Below are positions 61,640 to 64,000 of a stretch of DNA of 64,000 nucleotides, one piece after another. Location of the stretch: contig CM114275.1 of NCBI GenBank assembly GCA_050084515.1, forward strand, positions 24,738,001 through 24,802,000, written 5' to 3'. A model generated the notes under the pieces. That model was given only the letters and a program-made list of their open reading frames with translations, was not told the origin of the DNA and did not search any database. Position 1 is the stretch's first letter, and the number at the start of each line of letters is the position of its first letter. The stretch is from Blasia pusilla (lineage: Eukaryota > Marchantiophyta > Marchantiopsida > Blasiales). Position numbers and translations under genes: made by a program.

Positions 61640-62030
61640 TTGAGGAGACCGATCAGGGGTCGTCCTTTCCAATAGCATACCGATTGGAGCATGTTGGGGC
61701 TTGGAGCCGTGCTCACCCAGCCTGACAATGATGGTAGAGAGTTCATGGTGGCTTATGCTAGTCGCTCGAACAACGCTGCAGAGGAAAAGTATAGCTCGTA
61801 TGAGGATGAGTGCTTGGCTGCAGTGTGGGCTGTCGCATATTTTAGATGTTATCTATTTGGCAATCCCTTTACTATCATTACTAATCATCAGCCACTTAAG
61901 TGGTTTATGGAGTCCGACAAGCTTACATGAAAGCTTGCAATGTGGGCTCTTTTGTTGCAGGAGTATGAATTCTAGGTGGTTCATAGACCTGGGACGCTTA
62001 ACCAAGATGCACATGGTTTGAGCCGTAACC
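61640..62030 (+). pseudogene. RNase H domain of copy 3
   Basis: MLGLGAVLTQ, DECLAAVWAVAYF and IITNHQPLKWF are visible. As in copy 2 the TDH Asp is Asn. The end of the domain (VVHRPGTLNQDAHGLSR, with a stop before VVHR) follows with a frameshift near 61927. Confidence 0.8.
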
Positions 62031-63527
62031 CATGTCTGAGTCAGCGAGATGCGACAGGAGCTTGTTGGCATAGAGAGAGTGATGAGGAGTTGGTGCCAGG
62101 ATGGCATGCGTGAGCCTATTTGGGCTTGTTGGCTATGGAAAGCCAGTTTGGGGAGACTTCGATGGCAAGGTTTGATGCAGAGTCCTTAGATCCAGAGGCC
62201 GGTGAGGAGACGATAGGTGGCCGAGACATTCACGACGATGGAGTGGTCTTGGAGTAGTTGCGTACTGGCAACGTCGCGAGCATAGTGGATGCTAGATAGC
62301 GGGATCGGATCCTACAACAAGCCAGACGGTTCCGGTGGGAAGGCACACATGTGTTGCAAGTGTAGGAGGATGGTAGACTGCGTGTAGTGCCTCATCCTTT
62401 GCAAAGAGCAAGTTTGGTGCGTCATGCCCACGAGGAGTTGGGTCATTTTGGAGTGAAGCGGACATATAGCTTGCTCCAAATTCAATATTGGTGGCGAGGC
62501 ATGCAGACTGACGTTCAGCAGTTTGTTGCTAGATACATGGTGTGTCATCGAGTTGGAGCATCGTTCAATGCTCCAACTCCACAGTTGCATCCACTTCCTA
62601 TCATGGGTTTAGGTTATAGATGGAGTTTGGATTTTGCAAGACCTTTGCCTTTGAGGGAGCGCCATAGTCGTTATGTGTTGGTGATGGTCGAGCACTTCTC
62701 AAAGTGGATAGAGTTGGTTGCATTGCCTGACAAATCGAGTGAGGGAGTAGCGTATGCCTTCCTATATTGAGTGTTGAGTCATTACGGCGCACCAGCTGAG
62801 GTGTGGACAGACCATGGTACAGAGTTCCGCGGGGAGTTTCAAGCCTTGTATGATCAGGAACTGATCGACCATCGCACTACTTCGCGAGATCATCCTGAGG
62901 CGGATGGACTAGCGGAGCGGGTTGTGTAGACGGTGAAGAGAGGACTAAGCAAGTATGGCTTGCAGAGAGGTCATCTAGGAGATTGGGACCTTCAGTTTCC
63001 GTGCTTGGCGATGGGATACAGATTCAGCAGGCAGCATCCTTAGCGTCTTTCTCATTGTACTTGTTGCTTTATGGTCGTAAGCCAGATTTACCTGTGGGCA
63101 TTCGTCAAGATATTGGTGAGGTATTGAACCTTGATGACCCTCATGTATGGATGCGAGCATGTTCTAAGAGGGCTAAGTTATTTCGGAGAGTGATGCCCAT
63201 GGCGTTTGAGAACTTGGCGATTGCGCAACATCGGGATACGTTGAGGTATGCGACTATTTGGGGAGGTGGTTATCGACCTACTATCTAGAGTTTTCATCAA
63301 GGAGACTTTGTCTACTTGCAGAGATGGCACCACGACGGCGTTGGATGTGATTTGTAGGGTGCATCATCTTGAGAATGCGTGAGGTTTTGCCATCCGATGT
63401 TCTCTTATTGGAGGGACGCGATGGTATGGTTTGGAAGGACCATGTGCGTAACTGCGCACCATGTCATCTTACGAGCATTGACGGTATAGTTGATCCGAGC
63501 TTAGCAATAGTTCCTGCAAGCTTGGGG

Positions 63528-63668
63528 TGTATGTTGTGTGGTTCCGCCCGTGGTGCAGCCACTATGCTAGTCTGTGATGGATGTTCGAGAGGATGATATA
63601 TGGCATGTTTGATGCCATCTCTCACTAGGGTTCCTCAAGGACGATGGATGTGTCCCAGATGTACATAG
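63528..63668 (+). pseudogene. PHD finger at the C-terminus of the Ty3/gypsy polyprotein (copy 3)
   Basis: PHD fingers bind the histone H3 tail, often reading its lysine-4 methylation state. The frame downstream of the integrase reads CMLCGSARGAATMLVCDGC, then SRG*YMACLMPSL, then VPQGRWMCPRCT and a terminal TAG. The Cys pattern C-x2-C, C-x2-C, C, W-x-C-x2-C is that of a PHD finger, including the LVCDGC block and the Trp before the last Cys pair. The conserved Trp-His is here stop-Tyr, while copy 1 still reads GWH; both changes are single G-to-A or C-to-T transitions. The TAG after CPRCT would be the natural end of the polyprotein, about 180 bases before the LTR. Confidence 0.85.
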
Positions 63669-63851
63669 AGTAGGTAGTTCTACATTCCGACTTGTGTTTG
63701 TGACATGGATGACAAGAAGGCGACTATCGATGGGGGCCACATGAGCACCCGACCTTCTTGCTCTTAGCGTCTGAGAGATGTATGTCATGGTAGGTAGGGA
63801 TAGATGGCTATGTGGAGTTAGAGGGACCTAACCACCAGCTAGGGGAGCGAT

Positions 63852-64000
63852 TGGAGATATTTTGCTACTTCTTGTCTCGTTGTTTGGATGCCATGAGTTA
63901 GCATGGGATCGTGCGTGTTTGTGTGTGTGTTTGGTGACAGCGATGTATGTTGTGTAGCGATGTGTATGCGCATGACAGCTGTCATGTCTCTTAGGATAGA
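63852..64000 (+). repeat. 3' LTR of Ty3/gypsy copy 3, cut by the window end
   Basis: TGGAGATATTTTG begins directly after the polypurine tract. The first 149 bases match the LTR at 18332 (ATGAGTTAGCATG, GTGACAGCGATGTATGTTGT, TCTTAGGATA). Confidence 0.85.

Larger units (their letters stand above)
60350..63851 (+). mobile_element. Ty3/gypsy copy 3: methyltransferase-RT linker, RT, RNase H, integrase, PHD finger
   Basis: This 5'-truncated copy is of the same family as 39757-45604, starting in the linker after the methyltransferase (VAGGKTQGDRH aligned with LAGGGTRRDKH of copy 2). RT lies at about 60700-61260 (MPTKKD, CGDYRPIN, SSLDLQAGYHQLP, WRFLPFGL, CYIDDIVVFS with both Asp kept). RNase H is at 61640-62030, integrase at 62387-63290 (RHAHEELGHFG, YMVCHR, Asp in SLDFARPLP, Asp in WTDHGTEFRGEF, Glu in DGLAERV), then the C-terminal segment and the PHD finger at 63528-63668. 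Stops and frameshifts occur throughout (for example near 60957, 61925, 62768, 62926 and 63043). The polypurine tract (AGCTAGGGGAGCGA) ends at about 63850. Confidence 0.88.

Overview
The window looks like nuclear DNA of a streptophyte plant with motile sperm, that is a bryophyte, lycophyte, fern or charophyte-type alga rather than a flowering plant. The reasons are: three intron-rich host genes with normal GT-AG splice sites; a plant-type class II histone deacetylase (HDA15-like, with a RanBP2 zinc finger); a RIB43A ribbon protein of flagellar doublet microtubules, which only makes sense where flagella are built; and plant-style Ty3/gypsy, Mutator-like and non-LTR elements filling the space between genes. 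I cannot name the species.

Layout. 890-3957 (+): the last ten recognised exons of an ERGIC3/Erv46 cargo-receptor gene whose 5' part I cannot see. 5.4-9.5 kb (+): a decayed non-LTR retrotransposon with restriction-like-endonuclease architecture. 11757-14704 (+): a RIB43A-like gene. 16.5-19.2 kb (+): the 3' part of a Ty3/gypsy element with its LTR and a second LTR fragment. 19.4-21.8 kb (-): a chromodomain Ty3/gypsy fragment. 21.8-24.8 kb: AT-rich repetitive DNA. 24.8-34 kb (+): the complete HDA15-like gene, resolved here into 15 coding exons. 34-39.7 kb: intergenic DNA with degenerate repeats and perfect hairpins. 39.76-45.6 kb (+): the most complete Ty3/gypsy copy. 46.3-59.8 kb: a block bounded by a 68-bp inverted repeat, holding a decayed Mutator-like transposase on the minus strand (broken by a solo LTR with a 5-bp target duplication) and an unrecognised, multi-exon plus-strand gene convergent with it. 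60.35-64 kb (+): a third copy of the first Ty3/gypsy family, running off the window.

The most interesting system is that Ty3/gypsy family. Read across the three copies it encodes gag CCHC knuckle, aspartic protease, a C5-cytosine DNA methyltransferase domain, reverse transcriptase, RNase H, integrase, and a C-terminal PHD finger. The methyltransferase lies in the same reading frame as the protease-side polyprotein and keeps the PC catalytic motif, the ENV motif and the other core motifs. A retroelement that carries both a DNA-methylation writer and a chromatin-reader finger could mark its own DNA and choose its insertion sites. Methyltransferase-bearing retroelements have, as I recall, been reported from charophyte algae and dinoflagellates; the pairing with a PHD finger I do not recall as described. 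All copies here are decayed, mostly by transitions that turn CAG, CAA, CGA or TGG codons into stops.
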